Below are positions 45,767 to 56,297 of a stretch of DNA of 64,000 bases, piece by piece. The notes beneath the pieces are model-generated. The model did no database searches. It was not told the DNA's origin and was given only the letters and a program-made list of their open reading frames with translations. Numbering within the stretch: the stretch's first letter is position 1; each line of letters starts with the position of its first letter. Location: assembly GCF_029094505.1 (NCBI RefSeq), contig NZ_CP119108.1, positions 2,170,001 to 2,234,000 on the forward strand, read 5' to 3'. The translations under genes and the position numbers were made by a program. The DNA is from Microbacterium horticulturae. GTDB taxonomy: Bacteria; Actinomycetota; Actinomycetes; Actinomycetales; Microbacteriaceae.

Positions 45767-46423
45767 TCACTGTGCGAGTTCGTCCAGCGCCTGACGCGCG
45801 GCATCCATCGCCGCAGCGCCGTAGCCCCGGCGCGCGAGCTGCCCGATGAGACGACGCAGTGCCACGTCGTGTTCGAGTCCGCGCATGGAACGCGCCTTCT
45901 GCCGTGCGAACTCGAGAGCCCGCTCGGCGTCGTCATCGGGCAGGGCGGCCAGTGCCGCGTCGACGATCTCACGCGGGATCTTCCGCTTGGCCAACGACTG
46001 CGCTATCACCGTGCGTCCCTGGCCCTTGCGTTCCACCCCCGCCCGCACCAGCTGTTCGGCCAGCGCGCGGTCGTCGAGGTAGCCCCGACGCACGAAGTCG
46101 TGCAGCACTGCCTCGATCATCGTCTCGTCGAGGTCGCGCTCGGCGACGACGCTTCTAGCCTCCGACACCGACAGCTGACGCGTGCGCAGCTTGCGGGTGA
46201 GGTTGCGTTCGGCGATCTCACGCTCGATCTGCGTGCATTCATCGACCTCGTCGGCCATGCTCGAGAGATCGTCGTGGAGGTCGTCGTCGTCCCACGTCGT
46301 TCGCCACTGTGGTGTCGTTTCGACTCGCTTCGCTCGTGGGTCGGCCGACGAGTCGGCATCGGTCGCCCCGAAGAGCGGGATGACGGGGGCGAGCGTGTCG
46401 TCGCCCCCGTTGTCCGCAGCCAC
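45767..46423 (-). CDS. recX: Regulatory protein RecX
   Basis: RecX binds RecA filaments and limits their growth and coprotease activity. The 218-residue protein has an N-terminal extension of about 70 acidic residues and then the three-helix repeats: RNLTRKLRTRQLSVSEARSVVAERDL, FVRRGYLDDRALAEQLVRAG, KGQGRTVIAQSLAKRKIPREIVDAAL and a C-terminal one. GTG start, 2 nt after the recA stop, so it is co-transcribed with recA under the SOS box. Confidence 0.92.
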   Translation of the reverse strand: MAADNGGDDTLAPVIPLFGATDADSSADPRAKRVETTPQWRTTWDDDDLHDDLSSMADEVDECTQIEREIAERNLTRKLRTRQLSVSEARSVVAERDLDETMIEAVLHDFVRRGYLDDRALAEQLVRAGVERKGQGRTVIAQSLAKRKIPREIVDAALAALPDDDAERALEFARQKARSMRGLEHDVALRRLIGQLARRGYGAAAMDAARQALDELAQ

Positions 46424-46425
46424 GA

Positions 46426-47478
<1,053 letters not shown>

Positions 47479-47661
47479 GACGTGCTCCTTCTGCACTCGT
47501 GTTCCGTCGCCTGTAGGCTGTCGCGACCGCCCCGGAGGGGTGGATGCTGCGACAAGGCGTGGGTGTCGTTCGACGCTGTCTACGGTAGGGACGGGTTCCG
47601 ACATCCAACGCCGGATCGCCCCAATCTGTGGACAAGAGCCTTCGCGACTCCCCTGTGCAGG

Positions 47662-47667
47662 AGCCTA
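47662..47667 (-). promoter_or_regulatory. Predicted -10 element of recA-recX
   Basis: TAGGCT on the minus strand, 8 bp downstream of the SOS box. Confidence 0.45.
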
Positions 47668-47675
47668 CGCGCACC

Positions 47676-47691
47676 TCGAAGCTATCTTCGA
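47676..47691. promoter_or_regulatory. LexA (SOS) box of recA
   Basis: TCGAAGCTATCTTCGA has the CGAA-N6-TTCG core with T and A flanks and is nearly identical in its centre (CTATCTTC) to the first box at lexA. Confidence 0.8.
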
Positions 47692-47713
47692 CGACACGCC
47701 GCGCGGCGAACGG

Positions 47714-47935
47714 TCAGCGACGCGGTTCGAGGCGTCCCACACCATGACGGTGCGAGTCGGGCACATCCATCTCTTCGCAGAGCGCAAACCAGACGTCGCG
47801 CGGCGGAATGCCGGCATCCATCGCCTCAGTCGCCGTACGTCCGCCCAACGACGGCAGGGACAGATCCGCGATCAATGCCGCGCCTCGCGAGCCGAACTCG
47901 CCGGCGACCGCGCGCTGGAACTCGCTGCGCCGCAC
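47714..47935 (-). CDS. DUF3046 domain-containing protein
   Basis: A 73-residue protein: MRRSEFQRAVAGEFG, then DLSLPSLGGRTATEAMDAGIPPRDVWFALCEEMDVP. This is the DUF3046 pattern found beside recA in many actinobacteria. Function unknown. It begins 3 nt after the clgR stop and is probably co-transcribed with it. The recA SOS box lies between this stop and recA. Confidence 0.85.
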   Translation of the reverse strand: MRRSEFQRAVAGEFGSRGAALIADLSLPSLGGRTATEAMDAGIPPRDVWFALCEEMDVPDSHRHGVGRLEPRR

Positions 47936-47938
47936 GCG

Positions 47939-48247
47939 TCAGCGCAACGACAGCTCGGGGCCGACCTCGGCCACGAGGTCGTCGGGGACGACGTCGGGGA
48001 AGGTCTGCAACCCCTCGAGCACGGAGATACGATCGCCGACCTCGCGCATGATGGTCGAAATCGGCACGTCGAGCGCCTCGGCGACCGAAGCGAGGATCTC
48101 GCTCGAGGCCTCCTTCTGACCACGCTCGACCTCACTGAGGTAACCGAGCGCGACGCTCGCGCGGCCGGCGACCTGTCGGAGGGTATGCCCCTTCTGCTGG
48201 CGGAAGTCGCGCAGCACTTCGCCGACCTCTTGTCGAACCAGGATCAT
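47939..48247 (-). CDS. clgR: XRE-family regulator ClgR
   Basis: ClgR activates genes for Clp and other protein quality-control functions in actinobacteria and is itself degraded by Clp. The 102-residue protein starts MILVRQEVGEVLRDFRQQKGHTLRQVAGRASVALGYLSEVERGQKEASSEIL, a canonical Cro/C1 helix-turn-helix. The gene order cinA-clgR-DUF3046-recA is typical. GAGGAGG precedes this ATG; an ATG 19 codons earlier is rejected. The C-terminus LSLR is nonpolar, but whether it is a Clp tag is not certain. Confidence 0.88.
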   Translation of the reverse strand: MILVRQEVGEVLRDFRQQKGHTLRQVAGRASVALGYLSEVERGQKEASSEILASVAEALDVPISTIMREVGDRISVLEGLQTFPDVVPDDLVAEVGPELSLR

Positions 48248-48292
48248 TTCGGCCCCCTCCTCACCGTGATTCCCTCGCTGTCCGGGTGCATA

Positions 48293-48298
48293 ACAGTA
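48293..48298 (-). promoter_or_regulatory. Predicted -10 element of clgR
   Basis: TACTGT on the minus strand, about 45 nt before the ATG, in the 146-bp gap after cinA. No clear ClgR operator seen nearby. Confidence 0.3.
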
Positions 48299-48393
48299 CA
48301 ACACCTGTGCCGGTCAGACTAATCCCACGCTCTGTGGAAAACATGGGAATCGCCGAATGAAACGCAACTGTGACGCCGGGTGTTCCCGACGTG

Positions 48394-48879
48394 TCAGAGT
48401 GCGTCGACGAGTGCCCGCAGCGCGTGCCGGACGGTCGCGCGGCGGATCTCGTCCCGACCGCCGTCGAGCGTGAGAGTCACGGCCCGCGTGCCCTCCGGCG
48501 TCGACACGCCGATGTGCACCGTGCCGACCGGTTGTCCGTCCTGGGCGTCCGGCCCGGCGACCCCGGTGGTGGCCACACCGACGTCGGCACCGACGCCCTC
48601 GCGCCCGGTGACGGTGCGCACCCCAGCGGCCATCTGCCGTGCGACCTCCGGATGCACCGCGCCGTGTGCGGCCAGGAGCGCGGCATCCACCCCCAAGATC
48701 GTGTGCTTCAGATCTGTGGCGTATGCGACGACGCCGCCGCGCACGTGCGCTGAGGCCCCGGGCACGTCGACGAGCGACGCGACCAGCAGTCCCCCGGTGA
48801 GCGACTCGGCGACGCCGATCGACCATCCGCGCTCCCCCAGTCGCCGCAGAACCTCTTCGGCCTCTGGCAGAGCCGTCAT
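48394..48879 (-). CDS. CinA C-terminal domain protein (nicotinamide-nucleotide amidohydrolase, PncC type)
   Basis: The 161-residue protein is the stand-alone C-terminal domain of CinA, which deamidates NMN to NaMN. Signatures: GVAESLTGGLLVASL, GGVVAYATDLKHTILGV, ATTGVAGPDAQDGQPVGTVHIG. The N-terminal MoCF-like pyrophosphatase domain of full CinA is absent. ATGA overlap with pgsA; the large open frame upstream is a shadow of pgsA. Confidence 0.9.
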   Translation of the reverse strand: MTALPEAEEVLRRLGERGWSIGVAESLTGGLLVASLVDVPGASAHVRGGVVAYATDLKHTILGVDAALLAAHGAVHPEVARQMAAGVRTVTGREGVGADVGVATTGVAGPDAQDGQPVGTVHIGVSTPEGTRAVTLTLDGGRDEIRRATVRHALRALVDAL

Positions 48880-49448
48880 CGGGTCGCCCTCTTCGCGCGC
48901 GCCGCCCGCACCTCGGCGACGACATAGTCGATGCCGCTGGCCACGGTGAGTACGACGGCGATCGCCATCAGCACCCAATTCACCCACACAACCCAGTCGC
49001 CTATGAGCGTGAAGAACGGCAGCAGCGCCAGACTCAGCGCCACCGCCTGCGCCACGGTCTTCAGCTTGCCCATCCATGCCGCCGCGAGCACGTGGTCGCC
49101 CACGACGATGAAGCGGTAGACCGTGATGCCGAACTCGCGCACCAGCACGATGATCGTGACCCACCACCAGAGCTCGCCGAGGATCGACAGGCCCACGAAC
49201 GCACAACCGGTGAGCACCTTGTCGGCGATCGGGTCGAGGATCTTGCCCAGGTCGGTGACGATGTCGTTCTTGCGCGCTATGTGCCCGTCGATGCCGTCGG
49301 TGGCGATCGCGACGATGAACAGCACCGCCGCCCACCACCGCAGCGGCCCATCGGCGCCGGCGTCGGCCAGCAGCATCCACAGGAAGACCGGCGCGCACAG
49401 AATGCGCACGATCGTGATCGTGTTGGGCAGTTGGCGGGGAACGCTCAC
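48876..49448 (-). CDS. pgsA: CDP-diacylglycerol--glycerol-3-phosphate 3-phosphatidyltransferase
   Basis: PgsA makes phosphatidylglycerol phosphate, the precursor of phosphatidylglycerol and cardiolipin. The 190-residue membrane protein has the CDP-alcohol phosphotransferase motif DGHIARKNDIVTDLGKILDPIADK with both Asp pairs, near residue 55. About five to six membrane segments follow the family layout. GTG start 22 nt after ftsK. A related phosphatidylinositol-phosphate synthase cannot be ruled out without a search, but the context favours PgsA. Confidence 0.9.
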   Translation of the reverse strand: MSVPRQLPNTITIVRILCAPVFLWMLLADAGADGPLRWWAAVLFIVAIATDGIDGHIARKNDIVTDLGKILDPIADKVLTGCAFVGLSILGELWWWVTIIVLVREFGITVYRFIVVGDHVLAAAWMGKLKTVAQAVALSLALLPFFTLIGDWVVWVNWVLMAIAVVLTVASGIDYVVAEVRAARAKRATR

Positions 49449-49470
49449 CGTCTCAGTATCCCAGCTCCGC

Positions 49471-52167
49471 TCACTCGCGGCCGGTCAGGCCCCAGGCGTC
49501 TTCGTCGCCGTCGGCCTCGACCTCCGGCAGCCCGTCGAACTGCGCCTCGACCGGGTCCCCGCTGTACGGCTCGGGAGGGGTGGTGGATGCCGCGGCCGGC
49601 GCCGGCGGCTCGTCTCCGCGCAGGCGTGCCAGCACCTCGGGCAGCTGCTCGGGCGCCACCAGCACATCGCGCGCCTTCGACCCCTCGGAGGGGCCGACGA
49701 TCTCACGCGACTCCAGCAGGTCCATGAGGCGCCCCGCCTTCGCGAATCCCACGCGGAGTTTTCGCTGCAGCATCGACGTCGAGCCGAACTGCGTCGAAAT
49801 GATCTGCTCGGCCGCCGCCAGGAGGAGCTCGAGGTCGTCGCCGATGTCGGCGTCGACCTCCTTACGCTGCACGACCGCCTGCACGTCGGCGCGATATTCG
49901 GGCTTGGCCTGGTTCGTGACGTGCTTGACGACGCGCTCGATTTCAGGCTCGCTGACCCAGGCGCCCTGCACACGGATGGACTTGGACGCCCCCATCGGGA
50001 GGAACAATCCGTCGCCCTGACCGATCAGTCGGTCGGCGCCGGGCTGATCGAGGATGACGCGCGAGTCGGTGACGCTGGTCACTGCGAACGCCAGACGTGA
50101 CGGCACGTTCGCCTTGATGAGGCCGGTGACCACGTCGACCGAGGGCCGCTGGGTGGCCAGCACGAGGTGGATGCCGCTCGCCCGAGCGAGCTGGGTGATG
50201 CGCACGATCGAGTCCTCGACGTCGCGCGGGGCGACCATCATGAGGTCGGCGAGCTCGTCGACCACGACCAGCAGGTAGGGATAGGGCTTGAGCACCCGCT
50301 CACTGCCCGGCGGCAGCTGGATCTCGTCGGCGATCACGGCCTTGTTGAAGTCGTCGATGTGGCGGAAGCCGAACGACGCGAGGTCGTCGTATCGCATGTC
50401 CATCTCTTTGACGACCCACTGCAGCGCTTCGGCCGCCTTCTTGGGGTTCGTGATGATGGGGGTGATCAGGTGCGGCACCCCGGTGTAGCTGGTCAGTTCG
50501 ACGCGCTTCGGGTCGATGAGAACCATGCGCACCTCACTGGGCTTGGCACGCATGAGTAGGCTCGTGATCATCGAGTTGACGAAGCTCGACTTACCCGAGC
50601 CGGTGGCCCCGGCCACGAGCAGGTGCGGCATCTTCGCGAGGTTGGCGACCACGAAACCGCCGCCGACGTCTTTGCCGACGCCGATCGTCATCGGGTGGTG
50701 CGAGTTCTGGGACGCCGGCGAGCGCAGCACATCGCCGAGCGTGACGATCTCGCGGTCGGTGTTGGGGATCTCGACGCCGATCGCCTTCTTACCGGGGATC
50801 GGGGCGAGGATGCGGACCTCGTTGGATGCGACGGCATAGGCGATGTTGTTGGTGAGAGCCGTGATGCGCTCCACCTTGACCCCGGGCCCGAGCTCGATCT
50901 CGTACTGGGTCACCGTCGGCCCGCGGGAGAAGCCGGTGACTCGCGCATCGACCTTGAACTCGCGCAGAACATTGGTGACCGCCGCGACGACCATGTCGTT
51001 GGCCTCTGAGCGTGTCTTGCCCGGCTCACCGGCGACGAGGTTCTGTGCGGAGGGAAGCGTGTAGGGCGCCGATGGCGGAGCGCCGTTGCCGGTGCCGCCG
51101 ATGCCGGTGAATCCGGGCAGCTCGCCGTCGACGGGACCGGTGTCACTGTCGTCGGAGAGGCCGGTGGCCGATGCCCCGGCCACCGCGCGCTGCGCGCCCG
51201 CGAGCACCTTCGGGTCGATGATCTCGGTCGCGGCCTCGGGAGACACAGCCGGTGCCGGGTCGGGGGCGATCGCCTGCTCGAAGCCGCCGTGGTCGTCGGC
51301 GGGGGTGAGCAGCGTCGTGAGATCGTCCGAGCCGAGGTCTCCGTCGACATCCTTTTCGCGGCCGGTCTTGTTGCGGCGCCACCAGGGCAGCTTGTCGTCG
51401 GCGCCCGCATCGTCGTCGGGCTCGGCGAACGCGACGGTCTTCGCCGTGGACGGATCGGCTTCGGCCTTCTCGACGCGCTCGGCCCCGAACATCCACGCGT
51501 AAAGGTCACCCAGCCGCTGACCGATACGGTTCGGCGGGGTGCGGGTGATGATCAGCACGCTCAGGGCCGCCAACAGTGCCAGGACAGCCGTGCCGCCGGG
51601 CACGGTGAGGTAGCTCAGCGGAGCGCCGATCATCCAGCCGAACAGCCCGCCCGCGACGCTGAGCGCCGGCAGACCGTCGCGGGGATTCGGCAGGCCGCCG
51701 TACAGATGACAGAAACCCGCGATCGACCAGACGAACAGCACGAAGCCGATGCCGATGCGTCCGTTGTCGTGCACCGATGCCGGGTGTCGGAAGAGCCAGC
51801 CGGCCAGCAGCATGAGCAGCACCGGCATGATGAAGGCGGTGCGCCCGACGAGCCCGCCCACGGAGTAGGCGCTGATGTTCGCCGAGGCCGGCGAACCGAT
51901 CAGGAACCACTCCACGACGGCGCCGGCGACTGCGAGCAGCACGATCAGGAACGGGAAGCCGTCGCGGCGCTGATCCTTCTCGAGAGTCTCGGGGCCGAAC
52001 GCCCGGAACAGCCCACCGACGACATGGGCGAGCCCCAGCCAGGCGCGAACGACGACCGGTGGCTTCTCCGGCTCGCCGACGTAGCGCTTGGGGGCCGGTG
52101 CCGGCTTCTTGGCACGCGACGAGGAGCCCTTGGCGGGCGTACGACTGCTCGTGGTGCTCTTCGGCAT
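49471..52167 (-). CDS. ftsK: DNA translocase FtsK
   Basis: FtsK pumps DNA at the septum to finish chromosome segregation. The 898-residue protein has a basic N-terminus, about four to five membrane segments within 70-215, a Pro/Asp/Glu linker (about 230-400), and the RecA-like motor with Walker [17 protein letters not shown] (about residue 520) and [13 protein letters not shown] (Walker B). The C-terminal gamma winged helix ([24 protein letters not shown]) reads polar DNA sequences. TACCGT lies 6 nt before the ATG. Confidence 0.95.
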   Translation of the reverse strand: MPKSTTSSRTPAKGSSSRAKKPAPAPKRYVGEPEKPPVVVRAWLGLAHVVGGLFRAFGPETLEKDQRRDGFPFLIVLLAVAGAVVEWFLIGSPASANISAYSVGGLVGRTAFIMPVLLMLLAGWLFRHPASVHDNGRIGIGFVLFVWSIAGFCHLYGGLPNPRDGLPALSVAGGLFGWMIGAPLSYLTVPGGTAVLALLAALSVLIITRTPPNRIGQRLGDLYAWMFGAERVEKAEADPSTAKTVAFAEPDDDAGADDKLPWWRRNKTGREKDVDGDLGSDDLTTLLTPADDHGGFEQAIAPDPAPAVSPEAATEIIDPKVLAGAQRAVAGASATGLSDDSDTGPVDGELPGFTGIGGTGNGAPPSAPYTLPSAQNLVAGEPGKTRSEANDMVVAAVTNVLREFKVDARVTGFSRGPTVTQYEIELGPGVKVERITALTNNIAYAVASNEVRILAPIPGKKAIGVEIPNTDREIVTLGDVLRSPASQNSHHPMTIGVGKDVGGGFVVANLAKMPHLLVAGATGSGKSSFVNSMITSLLMRAKPSEVRMVLIDPKRVELTSYTGVPHLITPIITNPKKAAEALQWVVKEMDMRYDDLASFGFRHIDDFNKAVIADEIQLPPGSERVLKPYPYLLVVVDELADLMMVAPRDVEDSIVRITQLARASGIHLVLATQRPSVDVVTGLIKANVPSRLAFAVTSVTDSRVILDQPGADRLIGQGDGLFLPMGASKSIRVQGAWVSEPEIERVVKHVTNQAKPEYRADVQAVVQRKEVDADIGDDLELLLAAAEQIISTQFGSTSMLQRKLRVGFAKAGRLMDLLESREIVGPSEGSKARDVLVAPEQLPEVLARLRGDEPPAPAAASTTPPEPYSGDPVEAQFDGLPEVEADGDEDAWGLTGRE

Positions 52168-52173
52168 TGCTCC

Positions 52174-52179
52174 ACGGTA
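52174..52179 (-). promoter_or_regulatory. Predicted -10 element of ftsK
   Basis: TACCGT on the minus strand, 6 nt from the ATG. Confidence 0.5.
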
Positions 52180-52201
52180 TCGCGTGGCGCCGACATTTCC
52201 G

Positions 52202-52230
52202 CGGAACGACGCGGTTTTCCCGTCGTTCCG
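52202..52230 (-). terminator. Hairpin terminator after rnj
   Basis: CGGAACGACG and CGTCGTTCCG form a perfect 10-bp stem with a 9-nt loop 17 nt after the rnj stop, before the ftsK promoter. Confidence 0.6.
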
Positions 52231-52247
52231 GCTCTGCGGCCCTGTCG

Positions 52248-53927
52248 CTACGCCTCGATCACCAAGGGAACGATCATCGGGCGTCGACGCAGACGCTGGT
52301 TCACCCAGCGGCCTATTGTGCGACGCACGACCTGCGAGAGCGCATGGTTGTCGCGCACACCCGCGTGGACGGCCTCAGCCAGCGCCGCGGCGATCTTGGG
52401 CTTGACGTCTTCGAACACCGCGTCGTCTTCGGCGAAACCGCGCGCGTGCACCTCGGGCCCGGAGACGACCCTCCCGGTGGCGGAGTCGACGACCACGATC
52501 ACGGAGATGAACCCCTCTTCGCCGAGGATCCGGCGGTCCTTCAGGTCAGCGTCCGTGATCTCTCCGACGGTCGAGCCGTCGACGTACACGAAGCCGATGT
52601 CAAGCTGCCCGACCACCTTCGCAACGCCGTCGCGCAGGTCGACGACCGTGCCGTTCTCGCCGAGGATCGTCCGCTCGGCAGGCACCCCGGTGTCTTGTGC
52701 CAAAGCGGCGTTGGCGCTCAAGTGCCGGTGCTCGCCGTGGATCGGCATGACGTTGCGCGGGCCGACGATGTTGTAGCAATAGAGCAGCTCGCCGGCGGCG
52801 GCATGACCCGATACGTGCACCTTCGCATTGCCCTTGTGCACCACGGTGGCGCCGAGCTTCGTGAGCCCGTCGATCACGCGGTAGACGGCGTTCTCGTTGC
52901 CGGGGATGAGGCTGGATGCCAGGATCACCGTGTCGCCGGGGCCCGGTTCGATCGCGTGGTCGAGGTTGGCCATCCGACTGAGGACGGCCATCGGCTCGCC
53001 CTGCGAGCCCGTGGACATGTAGACGATCTTGTCGTCGGGCAGGTCCTTGGCCTTCTTGTAGTCGATGAGCACACCCTCGGGCACGTTCAAGTACCCGAGC
53101 TGCTCGGCGATCGTCATGTTGCGCACCATGCTGCGGCCGAGGAACGCAACCCGGCGCCCGTGGGCTGCCGCCGCGTCGATCACCTGCTGCACGCGATGCA
53201 CGTGGCTCGAGAAGCTCGCGACGATCACGCGACGCGGCGCCTTGCCGATCACCTGGTCGAGCACCGGGCCGATCGACCGCTCGAGCGCGGTGAACCCGGG
53301 CACATCGGCGTTGGTGGAGTCGACCATGAACAGGTCGACTCCCTCTTCGCCGAGCCGCGCGAAGGCGCGCAGGTCGGTGAGCCGGCCGTCAAGCGGCAGC
53401 TGGTCCATCTTGAAGTCGCCGGTGGCCAGCACCGTGCCGGCCACGGTGCGGATGGCCACCGCGAGCGCGTCGGGGATCGAGTGGTTCACCGAGACGAACT
53501 CGAGGTCGAACGGCCCGACCTGCTCGCGCTGCCCCTCTTTCACGGTCAGGGTGTACGCCTTCAGCCGATGCTCCTTGAGCTTGGCCTCCACGAGGGCGAG
53601 GGTCAGCCCCGAGCCGATCAGCGGAATGTCGGGCCGGTGCTTGAGCAGGTACGGCACGGCGCCGATGTGGTCTTCGTGGCCGTGCGTGAGCACGATTCCG
53701 TCGACGTCGCCGAGCCGATTCTTGATCGGCTCGAAGTCGGGGAGGATCAGATCGACGCCCGGCTGGTTCTCTTCGGGGAAGAGCACACCGCAGTCGACGA
53801 TGAGCAGGCGCCCGTTCAGCTCGAACACGGTCATGTTGCGGCCGACCTCGCCGAGGCCCCCGAGCGGGGTGATGCGCAGGGTGTCGGGCTCGAGCGCGGG
53901 CGGCGCGAGGACCTCTGCGAAGCTCAT
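52248..53927 (-). CDS. rnj: Ribonuclease J
   Basis: RNase J is a 5'-exo/endoribonuclease for mRNA decay and rRNA maturation. The 559-residue protein has the metallo-beta-lactamase motif [10 protein letters not shown] near residue 80, FSVNHS-like [12 protein letters not shown], a beta-CASP region ([26 protein letters not shown]) and [19 protein letters not shown], then a C-terminal domain. ATGA overlap with dapA upstream, the usual actinobacterial dapA-rnj pair. The open frame further upstream is a shadow of dapA. Confidence 0.95.
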   Translation of the reverse strand: MSFAEVLAPPALEPDTLRITPLGGLGEVGRNMTVFELNGRLLIVDCGVLFPEENQPGVDLILPDFEPIKNRLGDVDGIVLTHGHEDHIGAVPYLLKHRPDIPLIGSGLTLALVEAKLKEHRLKAYTLTVKEGQREQVGPFDLEFVSVNHSIPDALAVAIRTVAGTVLATGDFKMDQLPLDGRLTDLRAFARLGEEGVDLFMVDSTNADVPGFTALERSIGPVLDQVIGKAPRRVIVASFSSHVHRVQQVIDAAAAHGRRVAFLGRSMVRNMTIAEQLGYLNVPEGVLIDYKKAKDLPDDKIVYMSTGSQGEPMAVLSRMANLDHAIEPGPGDTVILASSLIPGNENAVYRVIDGLTKLGATVVHKGNAKVHVSGHAAAGELLYCYNIVGPRNVMPIHGEHRHLSANAALAQDTGVPAERTILGENGTVVDLRDGVAKVVGQLDIGFVYVDGSTVGEITDADLKDRRILGEEGFISVIVVVDSATGRVVSGPEVHARGFAEDDAVFEDVKPKIAAALAEAVHAGVRDNHALSQVVRRTIGRWVNQRLRRRPMIVPLVIEA

Positions 53928-54901
53928 CGGGTCGTCCCCGAGATCTTCGGCAGTGCGCCGCCGGCGGCCGCATTGCGGTCGGGGCGGAAGTTGGAGAAGT
54001 CGACGCCTTCGACGTCGGCGACCAGTGCGAGCTCGTCTTCGATGATGGCGGCCTCCCATTCTTCAGGCCCCACCAGGGGCAGTCTGACCCGCGGACTGGA
54101 GATGCGCCCCAGACCATGCAGGATGTACTTCGCCGACACGGTGCCGGGCACATGCGTCATGACCGCGCGCACGAGCGGCTCGAGCCTCTTGTGCTCGGCG
54201 GTCGCCGCAGCGAGGTCGCCGCGGTTCACGGCATCCACGATCGTCCGGTACGGCTGCGCGGCGATGTTCGCCGTCACGCCGACCAGGCCGGTCGCGCCGA
54301 TCGCCAGGTGCGGCAGCACGTTGGTGTCGTCGCCGGAGAAGTACATCAGGTCCGTCTGATTGAGCACGCGCGAAACCTCGCTGAAGTTCCCCTTCGCATC
54401 CTTCACGGCGAGGATGTTGGGATGCTTCGCGAGGCGCAGCAGCGTCTCATAAGCGATCGGCACACCGGTGCGCCCGGGGATGTCGTAGAGCATCATCGGC
54501 AGATCGGTCGCGTCGGCGACGAGCCGGAAGTGCGTGAGGATGCCGGCCTGCGTGGGCTTGTTGTAGTACGGCGTGACGACGAGGATGCCGTCGGCGCCGG
54601 CCTTGGCGCTGTCGCGGTACAGCTGGATCGCGTGCGCGGTCTCATTCGACCCGCCGCCCGTGATGATCTTGGCGCGACCTGCGGCGACGTCCTTGCCCAT
54701 CTCGACGAGGCGGATCTTCTCGGCGTCGGTCAGCGTGCTCGTCTCGCCGGTGGTCCCGGTGACGACGAGGCCGTCCGCTCCGGCGGAGACCACGTCGTCC
54801 ATGTGCTTCTCCACAGCAGGCCAGTCCACCTCGCCGTCCGCCGTCATCGGCGTGACGAGGGCGACGAGTACCTGCCCGAAGGGATTGCCCGCGTGAGTCA
54901 T
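53924..54901 (-). CDS. dapA: 4-hydroxy-tetrahydrodipicolinate synthase
   Basis: DapA condenses pyruvate with aspartate semialdehyde, the first committed step to lysine and DAP. The 325-residue TIM barrel shows GTTGETSTLTDAEK, VVTPYYNKPTQAG (Tyr of the proton relay), YDIPGRTGVPI and the Schiff-base lysine in ILAVKDAKGN. Length is normal. TAGCCT 6 nt before the ATG indicates a leaderless transcript for dapA-rnj. Confidence 0.96.
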   Translation of the reverse strand: MTHAGNPFGQVLVALVTPMTADGEVDWPAVEKHMDDVVSAGADGLVVTGTTGETSTLTDAEKIRLVEMGKDVAAGRAKIITGGGSNETAHAIQLYRDSAKAGADGILVVTPYYNKPTQAGILTHFRLVADATDLPMMLYDIPGRTGVPIAYETLLRLAKHPNILAVKDAKGNFSEVSRVLNQTDLMYFSGDDTNVLPHLAIGATGLVGVTANIAAQPYRTIVDAVNRGDLAAATAEHKRLEPLVRAVMTHVPGTVSAKYILHGLGRISSPRVRLPLVGPEEWEAAIIEDELALVADVEGVDFSNFRPDRNAAAGGALPKISGTTR

Positions 54902-54907
54902 GCTCTC

Positions 54908-54913
54908 AGGCTA
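54908..54913 (-). promoter_or_regulatory. Predicted -10 element of dapA-rnj
   Basis: TAGCCT on the minus strand, 6 nt from the dapA ATG. Confidence 0.5.
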
Positions 54914-54989
54914 TCGGTTCGCTGCCGCGCGGTGCGCGCGGACCGCCCCCGCATAGCGCACGACCTCGCCCTCGTCGACGGTGAAGCGA

Positions 54990-55748
54990 TCAGCGCCCGC
55001 GCTGCCCCAGGCCCGCGACAAGGCGGTCGGGCAGCAGCGGCAGCAACCGACGGATGAGCTTGTAGCGCAGCGACGGCACCGACACGGCCCGGCCCCGGGC
55101 GAGGTCGCGCAGTGACTCGCGCACGACGGTCGCAGCATCCAGCCACATCCACCCGGCGATGCCCTCCTGTCCGGGCTGCAGGCCGAGCCGCTCGTGGAAG
55201 TTCGTGTGCACGAATCCGGGGCACACGGCCGTGACCGTTACGCCGCGCGGGCCGTAGGTGACGTTCGCCCAGCGGGTGAACGAGACGAGCCACTGCTTGA
55301 CGGCGCCGTAGGTCGAACGCGGCATGAAGGCGGCGATCGAGGCGACGTTGAGGATGCGCCCGTGGCCCCGCTCGAGCATCGGCCCCAGCGCCGCATGCAT
55401 GAGCCGCAGCGGGATCTCGTCGTGCAGTCGCAGGTGCCGCACCTCGGCCTCGACATCATTGCGCTCGAACGCGAGGGACATGCCGAACCCCGCGTTGTCG
55501 ACGAGGATCTCGACGGGATGCTGCGCGTCGACGACCCGCGCGATCACCGCGGCGAGCGCCTCGGCGTCGAGCAGATCGGCCACGAGCACCTCTGCTTCGC
55601 GCCCGCGTTCGCGCACCTGCGTGGCAACGGCGTCGAGCGCCGCGGCGTCGCGGCCGACGAGCACCAGGTCGGCACCTCGATCCGCCAGTTGCCGCGCGTA
55701 CTCCGCGCCCAGCCCCGAACTCGCCCCTGTCACCAGTGCCGTCACCAT
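54990..55748 (-). CDS. Short-chain dehydrogenase/reductase
   Basis: A 252-residue classical SDR: TGASSGLGAEYARQL (NAD(P) loop), LVDNAGFGMS, catalytic Ser in LNVASIAAFMPRSTYGAVKQWL with the YxxxK pair, and CPGFVHTNF. The Arg after the nucleotide loop region (VGRD) suggests NADP preference. Its C-terminal RYKLIRRLLPLLPDRL is basic and amphipathic, as in membrane-associated members. Substrate unknown. TAGCCT 7 nt before the ATG. Confidence 0.87.
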   Translation of the reverse strand: MVTALVTGASSGLGAEYARQLADRGADLVLVGRDAAALDAVATQVRERGREAEVLVADLLDAEALAAVIARVVDAQHPVEILVDNAGFGMSLAFERNDVEAEVRHLRLHDEIPLRLMHAALGPMLERGHGRILNVASIAAFMPRSTYGAVKQWLVSFTRWANVTYGPRGVTVTAVCPGFVHTNFHERLGLQPGQEGIAGWMWLDAATVVRESLRDLARGRAVSVPSLRYKLIRRLLPLLPDRLVAGLGQRGR

Positions 55749-55755
55749 GGCCGAC

Positions 55756-55761
55756 AGGCTA
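55756..55761 (-). promoter_or_regulatory. Predicted -10 element of the SDR gene
   Basis: TAGCCT on the minus strand, 7 nt from the ATG. Confidence 0.45.
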
Positions 55762-55786
55762 ACGCCTGCCGCGCGGCAGCCGCGCG

Positions 55787-56296
55787 TCAGCGCTCGTAGC
55801 GCACGAAGCGGTAGCGGATGCCGCTGCGCGACGTGTGCCACCCGTCCGCCGGGTCGGACGCCACGACCCGCCATCCCTCGGTGCTCGGCGCCGTCGTGTC
55901 GCCGGCGACGTCGAGGTCGAGCTCGGTGACTTCGAGCCGGTCGGCACGGGCGAGCGCCTCGCGGTAGACCTGGCCGCCGCCGATGATCCACGTCCGGCCC
56001 GTGCCCGTCCCCGGGTCGCCCTCCGCGGCCAGCGCGAGCGCGGCATCCACCGACGCAGCAGGCTCGGCCCCCGCCGCAGTCCACCCGTCGTTGCGCGTGA
56101 CGACGATGTTGCGCCGGCCCGGCAGCGGCCGGAAGCGCTCGGGAAACGACTCCCAGGTCCGTCGACCCATCACCACAGGCGCACCCATCGTGATCTCTTT
56201 GAAATGCGCCATGTCTTCCGGCACGTGCCAGGGCATGCCGCCGTCGGCACCGATGACCCCGCCGCGGGCCTGCGCCCAGATCATGCCGACCAGCAT
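55787..56296 (-). CDS. folA: Dihydrofolate reductase
   Basis: FolA regenerates tetrahydrofolate after thymidylate synthesis. The 169-residue enzyme shows IWAQARGGVIGADGGMPWHVPEDMAHFKEIT (the PWHVPED acid is the catalytic residue), VVMGRRTWESFP, RRNIVVTRN and WIIGGGQVYREAL. It follows thyA with a single base between stop and start, so the two are co-expressed, which matches the metabolic coupling. Confidence 0.95.
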   Translation of the reverse strand: MLVGMIWAQARGGVIGADGGMPWHVPEDMAHFKEITMGAPVVMGRRTWESFPERFRPLPGRRNIVVTRNDGWTAAGAEPAASVDAALALAAEGDPGTGTGRTWIIGGGQVYREALARADRLEVTELDLDVAGDTTAPSTEGWRVVASDPADGWHTSRSGIRYRFVRYER

Positions 56297-56297
56297 G

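Noticed and set aside
55764..55784. CTGCCGCGCGGCAG as a terminator after folA
   Set aside because: A loopless palindrome cannot fold as a hairpin with a proper loop, and it lies next to the SDR promoter.
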